A DNA stretch of 64,000 nt from the NCBI GenBank assembly GCA_024516035.1, contig CM044957.1, forward strand, positions 50,960,085 to 51,024,084, in the 5' to 3' direction. Origin of the DNA: Bactericera cockerelli. Taxonomy: Eukaryota; Arthropoda; Insecta; Hemiptera; Triozidae. Below are positions 20,248 through 30,804 of this stretch, in pieces; the stretch's first letter is position 1; the number at the start of each line of letters is the position of its first letter. The position numbers were made by a program, and so were the translations under genes. Under the pieces are notes generated by a model that saw nothing but the letters and a program-made list of their open reading frames with translations, had not been told where the DNA came from and searched no databases.

Positions 20248-20325
20248 TTCGTCCCCGCCAGGATTCGAACCCATGCTGACTGGGTGGCAGGTCGATCATG
20301 CTACCAATAGACAAAGTTATCTACT
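20248..20325 (-). mobile_element. tRNA-like SINE head, tRNA-Gly type
   Basis: The minus strand reads 'attggtagcatgatcgacct', a loop with GCC, and the B box 'gggttcgaatcc'. The acceptor arms do not pair, so it is SINE-like rather than a tRNA gene. Confidence 0.6.
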
Positions 20326-20740
20326 AAAGAAACGGTCGGAAAATGAACTAAATTAATACTTGGAAACTTAAACATTAAAATTTTGCAGAGACAGAGCGAG
20401 GTCATCTCGAAAAATACATACTGGCCAAGATCTGACACTAAGCTAAGGATTCGAAGGTACCTACCCGCCAAAGAAAATGAAAAGGCCACCAGGTGCCACC
20501 CAGTGGACCGGATGAAGGAATAGTATCAATAAATTTGGTATCTGCTCATCAAGATCTTTCATTTGATACCACTTAAGATTAGTATTATCCTTCAATTCCC
20601 GATTTGGGCTCCCAAAACCCGAGGCCGCCCAAATGGGCCGCCCGCTCATAATTTAGAAATTTTTTTTGGTCCGGGCTCATCTCCATTATATCTTGATCAC
20701 TTTAGACACCTCACTTAATCTTCAGTTCCAAGTTAAAGAC

Positions 20741-20889
20741 ACGAAGTCGGGTCTCAAAGGATCCGTATGAAAAAAAACAGAAAAAAAAAAAAATTATGAA
20801 TCTTTTCATGTCTTTCACGATTGTTGGGGGGTCTCGAAAATAGGGTTCCCGGTGGCCTAGGAAGTCAAACAAAGAGTCAAATCAACTTA
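20741..20889 (+). repeat. Host repeat split by the DIRS insertion, left part
   Basis: This segment matches 51,289-51,435 ('gggtctcaaaggatccgtat', 'gtctttcacgattgtt', 'ggcctaggaagtcaaacaa'). Its continuation lies beyond the DIRS element at 27,305. Confidence 0.88.
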
Positions 20890-20907
20890 TTTTAGGTCAG
20901 CGCTGCA

Positions 20908-21075
20908 GCTCGACCCACAGTGAGACGTGTTCTATACTATCATACTGCACAGATACCTAATTCCACAAATACACCACTGAATCCCCCCCTTCTTCACGTT
21001 TCGACTTCCCCCCATAATGGACTCTTCCAAGCTGCCATGGTAAAGACCAAGAGCTGGCTGGCTACCTTGCTTCAG
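20908..21075 (+). repeat. DIRS left inverted terminal repeat (168 bp)
   Basis: It begins 'gctcgacccacagtgagacg' and ends 'gctaccttgcttcag'; the reverse complement stands at 27,077-27,244 with few differences. The outer 'aggtcagcgctgca' (20,894-20,907) is not part of the repeat but is copied in the internal complementary region. Confidence 0.92.
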
Positions 21076-21527
21076 TGTGTTCTGTTCTCTTGTGCTGCAC
21101 AGGCCTATAAACTTTTTCCTGGCTAAAAACGTGTTTTTTCAGGAATTAAGTTATTTCCATATTTTTTTTTATTTATATTTTTATTAGTATTTATACATAT
21201 AGTAATTTTCTAGTGTTTTAGTTTTCACTATATAATCAATCGTGGATGCAAGAGTGTGCAACGGTATCTTTGTTACCACGGCGCTAAGAACACTTTGTTG
21301 CTGAGATTGCTGTGCTTCCCTGAGTTGTGGTGCCAGACTTCTGATTGGCTCTATAACACCTGTCTTCTGAGTGGCTTTCGCATGCGACTGCCTAATGTGG
21401 TCCACCGGGGGGCTCTCCCCTCTTCTCTCTTTTGAGAGATGGCCGGTCGGACCAGCTCAGCGCCCTACCCGTCTTACCGGGTCATCACTTTCGTACTACG
21501 CCCAGTAGTACGTTTGCGCCGTGGGCC

Positions 21528-22440
21528 TCCAGTGGCATCGGCCACCAGTGCCATCCACCATCAGTGCCATCGGCCGTCAGTGCCATCGGCCACCAGTGGC
21601 ATCGGCCACCAGTGCCATCCACCATCAGTGCCATCGGCCGTCAGTGCCATCGGCCACCAGTGGCATCGGCCACCAGTGCCATCCACCATCAGTGCCATCG
21701 GCCACCAGTGGCATCGGCCACCAGTGCCATCCACCATCAGTGCCATCGGCCGTCAGTGCCATCGGCCTCCAGTGGCATCGGCCACCAGTGCCATCCACCA
21801 TCAGTGCCATCGGCCGTCAGTGCCATCGGCCACCAGTGGCATCGGCCACCAGTGCCATCCACCATCAGTGCCATCGGCCACCAGTGCCATCCACCATCAG
21901 TGCCATCGGCCTCCAGTGGCATCGGCCATCAGTGCCATCCACCATCAGTGCCATCGGCCGTCAGTGCCATCGGCCACCAGTGGCATCGGCCACCAGTGCC
22001 ATTCACCATCAGTGCCATCGGCCGTCAGTGCCATCGGCCTCCAGTGGCATCGGCCATCAGTGCCATCCACCATCAGTGCCATCGGCCATCAGTGCCATCG
22101 GCAACCAGTGCCATCCACCATCGGTGCCATCCACCATCGGTGCCATCCACCATCGGTGCCATCGACCGCCAGTGCCATCGGCCGCCAGTGCCATCGGACA
22201 CCATAGATGTGGACCGTCAGTACCATCGGCTGTCAGTGCCATCGTACGTTAGTGCCAGCGGCCGTCAGTGCCATCGGACACCATAGATGTGGACCGTCAG
22301 TGCCATCTGTGCCATCGGCCGTCAGTGCCGTCGGGCGCTAGTGCCGTCGTGCGCCAGTGCCGTCGGGCGCCTTAGACGTGGTACGTCAGCGCCGTGGGTC
22401 GTCATAGACATTGGCCGTCAGTACCATTGGCCATCAATGC
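21528..22440 (+). repeat. 16-bp minisatellite inside the DIRS element
   Basis: Units such as 'agtgccatcggccacc', 'agtggcatcggccacc' and 'agtgccatccaccatc' repeat about 57 times and decay towards the right. Since 16 is not a multiple of three and the unit has no stop in any frame, all three plus frames stay open (for example 21,432-22,286) and spell the same 16-residue His/Pro/Ser repeat. That pattern is a property of the repeat and does not show coding. Confidence 0.93.
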
Positions 22441-22509
22441 CGTCATGGACGTGGGCCTGTCGGACATTCACGCCCGACGATTACCTACATATTCTCTTCT
22501 GTTTATCCA

Positions 22510-23776
22510 GATGACATCCATGGGTGCCCTCTATGATGGGGACACATCAGAACCCCTCCTCAGGGGAGTTCTTCAGTTGGTTGATGCGGCGCTTCTCCCT
22601 GGATGGAGGGATTGGCGTTTACTCCCCCCACCCTCAGTGGCAGACCTCAGAATTGACAGAAGTCGGGTGAGGTTCGCCCTCCCTCGCTAGAGTTGGTGAA
22701 GTTGTTCGCTCCTGGGGACACCCATATTTCCGAGCGCAAATTCAAAGAAATGAAGGCGGTCTTGTTAGGCTGGCCCTTTGGACAAGCCCTCGTCCTTCAC
22801 CCCCACGACTTTCGCCAAGTCTCTGGGACCTTCTTAGAAGGATTTCTCACTTTTCAATGAGGTGGTTACAGGCCTAAGACCCTCTATCCTTTCTCGTGCG
22901 TAAGTAAACGCTCGACTAGCAACAGGGAGCGGCCTAGACGCACCGTCTGCCACCAATTATGGAGATCAGTCACCTACAGCTCCAGCTTTTGAACCCCTCT
23001 CTCCGCCCGCTACGAACTCTGCACTGAGCGGGCGATTGTCTGCGCTGGAAGAATCCCTCAAAGGGGTTCCGGCGCTCGAGGCTAAACTCGAATCTCTAAA
23101 TCAACTTATAGCATCCCTCTCCAACCCCCACCTCACTCAATCCTCCGGGTACGCTCGGCGGGACTCCGTGGAGCTCTCGGAATGAAGCGAGACGGAGGAA
23201 TCAATGACCTCTCCCCTCTCGCCCATGCTCTCCGAGCAACCTAGACCGTCAAACTCGAGGATGGAACTTTAGTCGGCACAAAGTGCCCTTCCTGACATCA
23301 CCTCCCGACCCTGCGGATTGGACTTTGATCCAGTTACTGTGAGAGAGGAACCTGATATTCCCGAACCTCCTCCCCGGAGCAAAGAGTTGCGGGCTGCCTG
23401 CCAGGAACGGGGGTCTGACTCCTGGAGTCCGGTCACCTACAAGGAGGTAGATAAGACCCTGAGACATACCAGAGAGTTTCCTTGCGGGAGAAAGCCAAGA
23501 GACAAGAGTGAGATTTATCAGGAGCTTCACCGATGATAAAGCTGAATTCAGGCTCGCCTCGCAGGACCTTGTACAGACTGTACAGTACGCATGCGGGAAG
23601 AGATGCGAGTTGATCCCCCCATCGGAGGAACCGGTTCATGCCCTCGGAGCCTGCTCTGAAGCACCTACTAGCGGCTATTCCGCCGTCCGATTCCCACCTC
23701 TTCTGTGAAGGTAAACTGGCCAAGTACCTTCTACCTCCGGTTCCCTCTGGTGCGATGACGTATGGGACACCGCGTA

Positions 23777-23813
<37 letters not shown>

Positions 23814-24010
23814 AATCTTTTGGCCCTCGGGCAGAGAGACCCTCTCAACCCAAGCTTCCAAGGTATACCGCACGGGTACTTGCTAGCCGAAGATTCGCCA
23901 GCAGAGAAGATGTCGCGGGCTCCAGGAAAGAAGAAACATCTACTCGAAGGACGCAGTTCAGGCCATCTACCGCTTGGCGTGGGAAGAAACAGCGGCGCTT
24001 TTAAGGGTTC
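22510..24010 (+). pseudogene. DIRS gag remnant
   Basis: Scattered frames encode a Gag-like protein. The best piece (about 23,300-23,536) reads LDFDPVTVREEPDIPEPPP and SWSPVTYKEVDKTLR, which resembles the Gag region of other DIRS elements. A downstream piece (about 23,640-23,760) includes AAIPPSDSHLFCEGKLAKYL, and the basic tail (about 23,820-24,004) is rich in Arg, Lys and Ser. Frame changes and stops break it. A run of 31 As at 23,780-23,810 interrupts the sequence. Confidence 0.65.
23780..23810 (+). repeat. A31 homopolymer in DIRS gag
   Basis: Thirty-one consecutive As split the gag remnant. It may be a retroposed tail, slippage or an assembly filler; the flanking reading frame resumes on its right side. 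Confidence 0.8.
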
Positions 24011-24083
24011 CTTGGGGGAATTCAGGGCGGGACAACTTCGTCAGCATCTCAGTCAATAGCAGTCTCTACAGGCTCCATCCCAA

Positions 24084-25038
24084 TTGCTTATGCTAATCTC
24101 AGGTTATCGACTCCCTTTCAACTGTCGACCGCCTCTTCGAAACATTAAATCCCTCATTCCTCCTGCCCTGATAACCTCCGAATCAGGAGATATGTCGGCC
24201 GCGTTGCTAGACATGCTGAAGAAAGGAATCATTTCTCTAACCTTGACAACCACGGGATTTATTTCTCACATGTTTATTCGAGTGAAAGTAAACGGCAGAC
24301 CCCGCCCCATTTTCAACCTAACCGCCCTGAATCGCTATCTATAGCTTCGCCGGTTCAGATTAATAAGCCATCAGCGTCTTCCGACTTTCCTTCTGCCCGG
24401 GAACTTTCTTGCGACAATAGACCTATCGGACGCGTACTGTCATGTACCAGTTGCGAAACAGCACAGACGATTTCTAGCTTTTCGATACCTCGGTGTCACA
24501 TACACATGGACTACCACTCGGGCTAGCCTCGGCCCCTGAAGCCTTTACACAAATGACCAACTGGGTGGCGAGCATTCTGCGCGGTTGGGGCGTTCGGATA
24601 ATTGTCTACCTGGACGACTTTCCACTAGCTGCGCGATCACGTCATCAGCTACAACAACATGTAGGCCTGACTCTCGATTGCCTGTAGTATCTGGGTTGGC
24701 GAGTGAATACTCAGAAGAAGCTTACCGACCCATCGCAGAACAGAATCTTTCTAGGACTAGAATGGAATACAGTCACTCAGCGCGTCACCCTACCCTTGGA
24801 CAAAATTCTGAGCATTACCAGTCTATTGCGACAGCTCATCTCCCGGCCAATTTGGTCACTCCGCTCGCATCAAAAGCTGATAGGCTTACTGAGCTTTGCG
24901 GAGGTCGCAGTACCATTGGGAAAGCTGTTTCTCCGGCCTCTACAGTTGTCAGGAAGATCCTTTGCCTGAAGCAAACCCCGGCACGCCCAACCAATTCCTC
25001 AGTCAGCAGAAAATACCCTGTTGTGGTGACTCCGGCAC
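24084..25038 (+). pseudogene. DIRS reverse transcriptase, frameshifted
   Basis: Motifs appear in order across three frames: GRPRPIFNLTALNRYL (to the stop at 24,344), ATIDLSDAYCHVPV (about 24,410-24,450, containing the first catalytic Asp), HGLPLGLASAPEAFTQM (from about 24,505), and VYLDDFPLAA (about 24,605-24,632, containing the two catalytic Asps). These are followed by QNRIFLGLEWNTVTQRVTLP. A frameshift lies between the LSDAY and GLPLG boxes, and stops fall after NRYL and near 24,687. The protein would copy element RNA into DNA; this copy is dead. Confidence 0.88.
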
Positions 25039-25842
25039 TTGGGAGATGGGTCAAGTTACTCGTCTCCACAAGCCGGCATAGTTTTTGTCAACCGTTCTTC
25101 GGACTGGGGACTAGGAGTGAGCATAGGCTCCACGATATACCTTCGACACAACAGGACTCAAAAGCAAAAGGCCTGGCACATCAATACCAGAGAACTATAT
25201 GCTATCAGATGGGCCATAAGGTCAAAACTAGAACTGTTCGCTAATCGGACAATCACTGTGTTGACGGACAGCACAGTAGTGGCGAGCCAGATTTGACGAT
25301 AAGGAGGCTTGCGCTCTGTAGCCTTACTGAGGGAAACCTCAAAACTCCTCCATCTGGTGTTCAACTTGGGCTCGGTCTTAAAACCGGTGAGGCTCCCAGG
25401 CTTGTACAACACAATAGCAGATCACCTCTGCCGAAACATGTGTCCACCAGAATGGCATCTGCTAAACGAAGCAACGTCAAAGGTACTCCGAAGATTGGGG
25501 ACGCCATCCGTGGATCTCTTCGCGTCCAGTCGGTCAGCCGTGGTCCCCTCATATGTGACCATAGATCCCAAAAATCACGAAGCCCTGTTCGTAGACGCCT
25601 TCACGAGACCTTGGAACTTCGATCGAGCTTGGGGGTTTTCTTCCTCCACTTTTCATCCCCCTCGTCTTGCAACATCTGGAGACAGCGACGGGTACATTTC
25701 TTCTTGTAACCCCTCGCTGGGAGAAAACCTTCTGGCGAGCGGACATCAAAGCCAAAGCAGCAGACGCTCCAATCAAACTGAAGAATCTGGAGCACAACCT
25801 AGTCGACTTATCAACCAACAAGACGTCCAGAGTCTCCAGTAG
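25039..25842 (+). pseudogene. DIRS RNase H and connecting region
   Basis: The RNase H (25,039-25,296) has DWGLGVSIG, a Glu in WHINTRELYAIRWA and an Asp in VLTDSTVVASQI, matching the expected acidic positions. A stop follows at 25,296. The next frame (25,309-25,842) carries VDLFASSRSAVVPSYVTIDP and DAFTRPWNFDRAWGF, the segment that follows RNase H in DIRS elements. Confidence 0.85.
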
Positions 25843-25859
25843 ACGTCCAGAATCTCCAA

Positions 25860-26683
25860 TTAAAGGTCTGGAAACTACGGGGTGGGCACCCCACGTCTCG
25901 CAGTGGACCACAACCGAGCGCAACTTACTAAGAGCCGCAGACCTACCACGTTCAAGGTTTATCGGCGGTTATTTCTTCTTGGGTGGACCCAAATATATCC
26001 TTGGAGATCTCTGGTCACCCTCTAGTTCAAAAAAACACTAAAAGGGATACAGGCCTCTTGTCCCAAGCAAGAATACCGGAAAGTCTGGGATGTGGACTAA
26101 CTGCGTCAATGGATAACTGAAAACCCTCCGTTAACTACCAGTTTCTTTATGGTTTCTGGACACGTAGCCATCCTACTTCTTTGGCCTCTGGTCGCCGTGT
26201 ACACGACCCGACGCTCCTGCAAGTAACAGAGGACCGCCTCCAACGAGTCCCTCCAGATATTGTGTTCTGGCCAGTATTTGGTTCTGAAACGGATTCCAAA
26301 GGCAGGTCTCAATCAGGCTGGCGCCTGTCGCCTAACACTTTGAACTCCCTCTGGAACATTGTCTATTGGATCAACAACAACAGCGTTGTGGATCACATGG
26401 ACTATTAGCCTTGTTTATCTCCACCAGGGGAAAAGTGAAACCTGCACCATGGGCAATGATGGCAAATTGGGTGACAACAGCCCTTGAGAGTGCCAGAATA
26501 ATGTACTCAGCAGGTAGTTTCAGTGCTGCGGTAAGTTCTGATCTAGCTAGATCTCACGTCCAATTAGATTTCATCCTGTTGCGAGCAAACTGGCGATGCT
26601 CGTCCACTTTCTTGAGACATTATTGCCGGGAAATAGTGAACACTAGTAGCAGCTCCAACAGAGTCAACCCAGTTTTTCTCTAA
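25860..26683 (+). pseudogene. DIRS tyrosine recombinase remnant
   Basis: The C-terminal half is recognisable at about 26,405-26,640: LFISTRGKVKPAPWAMMANW, a degenerate segment where the HxxR box should be (MYSAGSFSAAVSS), then LRANWRCSSTFLRHYCREIV, which carries the expected nucleophilic Tyr. The N-terminal half is broken by frameshifts. The loss of the catalytic Arg motif shows it is inactive. In the family this enzyme inserts a circular DNA copy without making a target duplication. Confidence 0.8.
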
Positions 26684-26951
26684 TTTTGCACCAATTAATT
26701 AAAACCGGAGATTTCTAATTAGATTATAAATATCTTTAGAATATATTTATATTGTTGCACAATAATTAAGTTGTTGCACAATAACTTGAATACTTACTAG
26801 GCTATGAGCGTTTTTGAACTTGTTTATTTATCTGAAGTACCAATTACCTTATTTTGAATTATCATTGAGAATGTTTGCTAAATAGCACCTTCTCCACTTT
26901 CACAGTGTATTCTGTTCCTTTTTGCCAAGAGCTGGCAGATACCAAACAAAT

Positions 26952-27050
26952 CTCACTGTGGGTCGAGCTGCAGCGCTGACCTAAAATATTACAGTTTTCT
27001 CCCCGTAGGGAAACGAAAACTGATATTTTGGGTCTAGCAAAGCTCGACCC
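26952..27050. repeat. DIRS internal complementary region
   Basis: Bases 26,952-26,982 are the reverse complement of the left end (20,894-20,924), and 26,983-27,050 the reverse complement of the right end (27,237-27,304). The two halves meet at GACCTAAAATATT, with the TTTT overlap present once. This is the template that lets DIRS elements rebuild both ends through a circular intermediate. Confidence 0.9.
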
Positions 27051-27076
27051 ACACAATTAAGGCTTGCCAGCTCCTA

Positions 27077-27244
27077 CTGAAGCAAGGTAGCCAGCCAGCT
27101 CTTGGTCTTTACCATGGCAGCTTGGAAGAGTCCATTATGGGGGGAAGTCGAAACGTGAAGAAGGGGGGGAGTCAGTGGTGTATTTGTGGAATTAGGTATC
27201 TGTGCAGTATGATAGTATAGAACACGTCTCACTGTGGGTCGAGC
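27077..27244 (-). repeat. DIRS right inverted terminal repeat (168 bp)
   Basis: Reverse complement of 20,908-21,075. It is followed by 60 bp of right-end sequence up to the TTTT border at 27,301-27,304. Confidence 0.92.
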
Positions 27245-27304
27245 TTTGCTAGACCCAAAATATCAGTTTTCGTTTCCCTACGGGGAGAAAACTGTAATAT
27301 TTTT

Positions 27305-27391
27305 CAACGTAGAGCCCATTTCTGCAATAAAAATCGCGATTTTTGAAATTCATGTTGCACTTTTCGCTGGCTGAAAGTACATGAAATGCAT
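27305..27391 (+). repeat. Host repeat split by the DIRS insertion, right part
   Basis: It continues the match to 51,440-51,527 ('gagcccatttctgc', 'tttttgaaattcatgtt', 'agtacatgaaatgca'), completing the interrupted repeat. Confidence 0.87.
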
Positions 27392-27879
27392 GGGAACTAT
27401 GTTTTCCGTAACCTTACACTCTGCCGGGCTGTCTCTTTCTTTCTATAGGCGTTCTTCACACCTCGGCCGAGGTGTTTGATTACAATCTGGATTGAATTTT
27501 CCGATTTTGTGGTTCCCAGAATATGGAGGGAATGTTGGGACAAGTTTCACGGGTTGCCTTTGTTTGATTGCTGCATATACAGGGTCTTTCAGTGAGACGC
27601 ATGAATTTGAAAAATTCATATCTCCGGTTCTGTTCATCCAAAAGGAGTCTGAGGCATTGTAATTGAAATGACGGAATTTTTTTAAATTAAAAAAAAAAAA
27701 ATGTTTTATTTTATAAAAAATAAAATAATAAATGTGTTTCTTTGTGTTATTATATCACAATTTTAGTGGGTAGCGCAGAATTATAGGACTTTTCCATATC
27801 TTTAATATCCCAATATCTTATTTTTGCCCATCATTTCGCCACTGGTCACTGCTAACATTAAAGCAGCTACTCATTTTTC

Positions 27880-28011
27880 TTCACGAGGTATGAGTGGACC
27901 CCGAACACCCAAGTACAGAGCAGTAAAAATCCTGCCCTGCTGGGGATCGAACCCAGGTCGCCTTTCGTGCAATGCCTAGCGCGCTAACTCACTCTGCCAC
28001 GGTGACTACTT
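27880..28011 (-). mobile_element. tRNA-derived SINE, family B
   Basis: The minus strand has 'gagtgagttagcgcgctagg', B box 'gggttcgatccc', then 'gtccactcatacctcgtga' in the tail. It resembles 19,882-20,009 and sits inside the mariner-like element. Confidence 0.82.
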
Positions 28012-28052
28012 CAAAAAGTTTTATTTTAGTCTTACCTGTTTGTTTGTCAGTG

Positions 28053-28150
28053 CTTGAAGATTACATTCAGCATATGGCCGCCTGCTTCTTCGATGTATTT
28101 GTCCAACTTTTTCTCTGAAGCTCCACCATTTCCTGTGTGGTTCAAGCGAC
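28053..28150 (-). pseudogene. Transposase C-terminal stub
   Basis: The minus strand encodes KKLDKYIEEAGGHMLNVIFK followed by a stop. The pattern of a hydrophobic helix followed by GGH near the C-terminus recalls the end of mariner/Tc1-related insect transposases (xxxCIxxxGGHxExL). The piece is short, so the family call is tentative. Confidence 0.45.
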
Positions 28151-28216
28151 TTCATTTCGAATAGCTTATTTCAAATAGTAGATAATAAAATCTTCTTTCG
28201 AATCACGGCACGACGC

Positions 28217-28500
28217 GACGAAAAATTCTGTCCGAGTTTTTACGTTTCCGGAATGTCATGGATGTAAAGGTAAAGTGCCCTAAAGTAATTGGAAAATGGT
28301 TCCGGGACACAACTACCTTTTGTTGTCTTGGCATACCCTTCCTTTGAGACATCCCCACAGGAAGAAACGGCAGGTTGCTCGATTTGGAGCCGAACAATAG
28401 CCTCAGGAATTTGCCTGCGTTAAATGACAAATTAGATGGTAGCAAATGCTTTGAGTATTAACCTCACCTGGTGGTTACTTTCCACTAAAGAGTGTTATTT
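28217..28500 (+). mobile_element. SINE family F body and tail
   Basis: It has 'gtttccggaatgtcatgg', 'atgtaaaggtaaagtgccct' and the tail 'cacctggtggttactttcc'. Compare 30,805-31,030 (body) and 59,215-59,300 (tail). Confidence 0.75.
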
Positions 28501-28780
28501 AGTTATTTTATTATTAAAATGGAGTTGACCAGACTCCTCTAGGCTGAACAGAACCGGAGATACGAAACTTTCAATTTCATACGATTCACTGACCGATCCT
28601 GTATTTATAATTATATTGTTATCAGAATTACTTCTACACTGCTGTTCAAAATTAGAGGTGTGCAAGCTGTTTTTCCCTTTAAGTCAATGTATTTTCCTGC
28701 GGCAGAAATTTAGAATTGAAGGACCCAGAAAAGGTGAGGCAGATGTTTCTGAATACTTGAAACCCATGGATTGGGGTGTC

Positions 28781-28870
28781 AATGAAACCTACTTGTTTCA
28801 TTATTAATGAAACCTACTTGTTTCATTATTAATGAAACCTACTTGTTTCATTATTAATGAAACCTACTTG
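28781..28870 (+). repeat. 25-bp minisatellite of small hairpins
   Basis: 'aatgaaacctacttg' starts at 28,781, 28,806, 28,831 and 28,856. Each unit contains AATGAAAC and its complement GTTTCATT, so every unit can fold into a small hairpin. Confidence 0.92.
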
Positions 28871-29060
28871 TCATCCTGGCCGTCGTGACAACTGTCAAAC
28901 AACGAAATCTAATTAGATACAGATACTTAATTTGAACGCAATACAGAATCAAAACGCAATTCACACAGAATTGTGTTGATGATGTTGAGACGGAGATTTT
29001 GAGAGTGGAGGGTGTTTATGGAACGGGGCACTGATGCTTGATGTGACACTTGTGACAGTT

Positions 29061-29242
29061 TGTTCCAGTAGCTCAACTGTCGAGGCGTATGTCAGTAAGT
29101 AATACAGAGGTTGCGGGTTCGAAAACCACCCCGGACATGACAAGTTGTCTCTCCATTTGTGATTTTGACCACATAATAGTACCACGTCTTGGGCTTACTG
29201 CTGGAATAATCGGACTCATTAGTCCTAATCAGGCATTATAAA
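29061..29242 (+). mobile_element. tRNA-derived SINE, family A
   Basis: B box 'gcgggttcgaaaac', then 'cggacatgacaagttgtctc' and the common tail 'cttgggcttactgctggaat' with 'tagtcctaatcaggcat'. Confidence 0.82.
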
Positions 29243-29264
29243 CAAGTCCATATTTTTTTTTTTT

Positions 29265-29340
29265 ACATTACTTCAGGCCACTTTACTTTTACATCCATGG
29301 CAAAGAAAACGGAAAAATTCGCTCAGAATTTTCCGTCCTG
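29265..29340 (-). mobile_element. SINE family F fragment
   Basis: On the minus strand it shows 'attttccgttttctttgcca' and 'gtaaaagtaaagtggcc', the body of family F, without a head. Confidence 0.6.
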
Positions 29341-29976
29341 CCGAAGAAAGAAGATATTATTATTATCTATTATTATTTTTCATTCCATTAGAGAATCCGA
29401 GTAAGGTCTACAGTCCACAGAACGACCAGAAGCCACCAAGTCTAAACAGGGAACGTGCACAGAGACAAAAAGGCTAATTCGACGAATAAAACTGTAGCCA
29501 AAAGTAGGGCACTAAAAATGTAATGGCTATTTTATACCGAAAAATCCCGTTTTATGGTGGACAAATGGACTTTTTATTTTACCCGGAAAAATAAAGCATT
29601 ATAATTTGATTAGAAATGGTATTAAAGGGGAGACAAAAAAGTTTTTATAGGCGAAATTTGTTTTGTGACTAAATGGACTTTGTAGCTGGATTGTCGAGTG
29701 GACTTGTAATCTCGGGTTCGCTGCTTCGAGTCTCAGGCACGGATGGTCTGAAATTATTCGATAGTGTAAAATTATCAGTTTTAGGATTAACACAAATTTA
29801 AAATTAAAGGGATATTCTGTACTTTTTTTAATTTGTTGCAGATCGTAAATCACCGCGGCAAACCCATACGTCACACAAACTATATTTTGGGCGATTCATA
29901 AAACTCCATAATGAACAAAACAAAACAAATCGATGGTTAATATCAAACTCTATGACGCAATGGCTTTGTTGACAAA
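29341..29976. other. Intergenic DNA, nothing recognised
   Basis: A tRNA-like stretch near 29,690-29,745 ('gtaatctcgggttcgctgct') hints at a further decayed SINE; otherwise nothing is recognisable. Confidence 0.35.
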
Positions 29977-30076
29977 GAGAAAGAAAAAGAGAGACAGAGA
30001 GAAGAGATAGAGAGAGAGGAAGGAAAGAGAGAGAGAGATAAAGAGAGAGGAAAAAGAGAGAGAGAGAGAGGGAAGG
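29977..30076 (+). repeat. (GA)n microsatellite
   Basis: AGAGAGA runs broken by AAA and GAT. Confidence 0.9.
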
Positions 30077-30119
30077 GTACTAAAAAGGGGACATCCTAAT
30101 TTGAATGAAAATTGGAAAA

Positions 30120-30330
30120 TATTCGAATACTTTAGGCAATAATGAAGTCTGAGATATAAACAGCCTGGGTCCCGCGGGGGGACGTTGCACGAAAATCAAT
30201 ATCGCTAATTGCCTGGAGAATCAGGGGACAGCTGAAGCATGTCAACGCACCCTGACTGAGATTGATTGCTGAAATTCTTCAGTCACCAGCCCCTCGTGCC
30301 TGTGGCTCAAGCTAAGTTATATCTGTGAAT
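30120..30330. other. Apparently unique, GC-richer sequence
   Basis: No copy is seen elsewhere in the window; the composition differs from the flanks. It may be conserved host sequence, but no function can be read. Confidence 0.3.
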
Positions 30331-30804
30331 GCTAACGCTGCACGCTGGCGGCTGACGGCATTATCTTTGCTCGTGTTGTACTTTGGGGATATAAGCGGTA
30401 TATTCTGATTTGGTACTGCCCACTGCCATGGCAAATTTCAATAACCACGACACAAGGATCACACTTCATAGGTGGGGCCCTTAGTGTGGGAAGACGACAG
30501 CCAAAAGAAACTGGCAAAAGTTCAGTTAAAAATATGTAAACTGTCATTGTTATATATATTTGAACCATTTACTTGTCATAATTTAAATAAATAAATTGTA
30601 TTTTTTTAAACAAATAAATATTATAGGTTAATATATTTTTATTGATAAATCAGTGTTTTCTCTGAAACTTATTTTTGATATAATATAATATATCAACGTA
30701 GTACCTTTTTTCAGATCCTTTACATAGGTTACTTTTTCATTTAAAGAAAGCTAGGTAGGTATATGAAAAACTAGTTGTATTTAAACTCAGTCTTCGCTAG
30801 TGAA

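Larger units (their letters stand above)
20890..27304 (+). mobile_element. DIRS-like tyrosine-recombinase retrotransposon, decayed
   Basis: The element shows the defining architecture of DIRS elements: inverted terminal repeats (20,908-21,075 and 27,077-27,244), non-identical outer ends, and an internal complementary region at 26,952-27,050 that joins the complements of both outer ends. Inside, in order, lie a 16-bp minisatellite, a gag remnant, reverse transcriptase with YLDDF, RNase H, a DIRS-type connecting region and a tyrosine recombinase C-terminus. Frames are broken by several shifts and stops. There is no target duplication; only a shared TTTT lies at both borders, as expected for integration by a tyrosine recombinase. 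The empty target survives at 51,289-51,527. Confidence 0.92.
27580..28601 (-). mobile_element. Mariner-like element with long diverged inverted repeats
   Basis: The left end CAGGGTCTTTCAGTGAGACG and the right end (reverse complement CAGGATCGGTCAGTGAATCG) continue as inverted repeats for about 80 bp, sharing 'atctccggttctgttca' and 'aggagtctg'. TA flanks both ends (27,578-27,579; 28,602-28,603). Inside lie a transposase stub and two SINE pieces, so most of the gene has been lost or replaced. Confidence 0.75.

Noticed and set aside
21432..22286. 284-residue His/Pro/Ser repeat protein
   Set aside because: All three plus frames and pieces of the minus strand give the same kind of repeat because the unit is 16 bp and stop-free; no start context or domain supports a gene.
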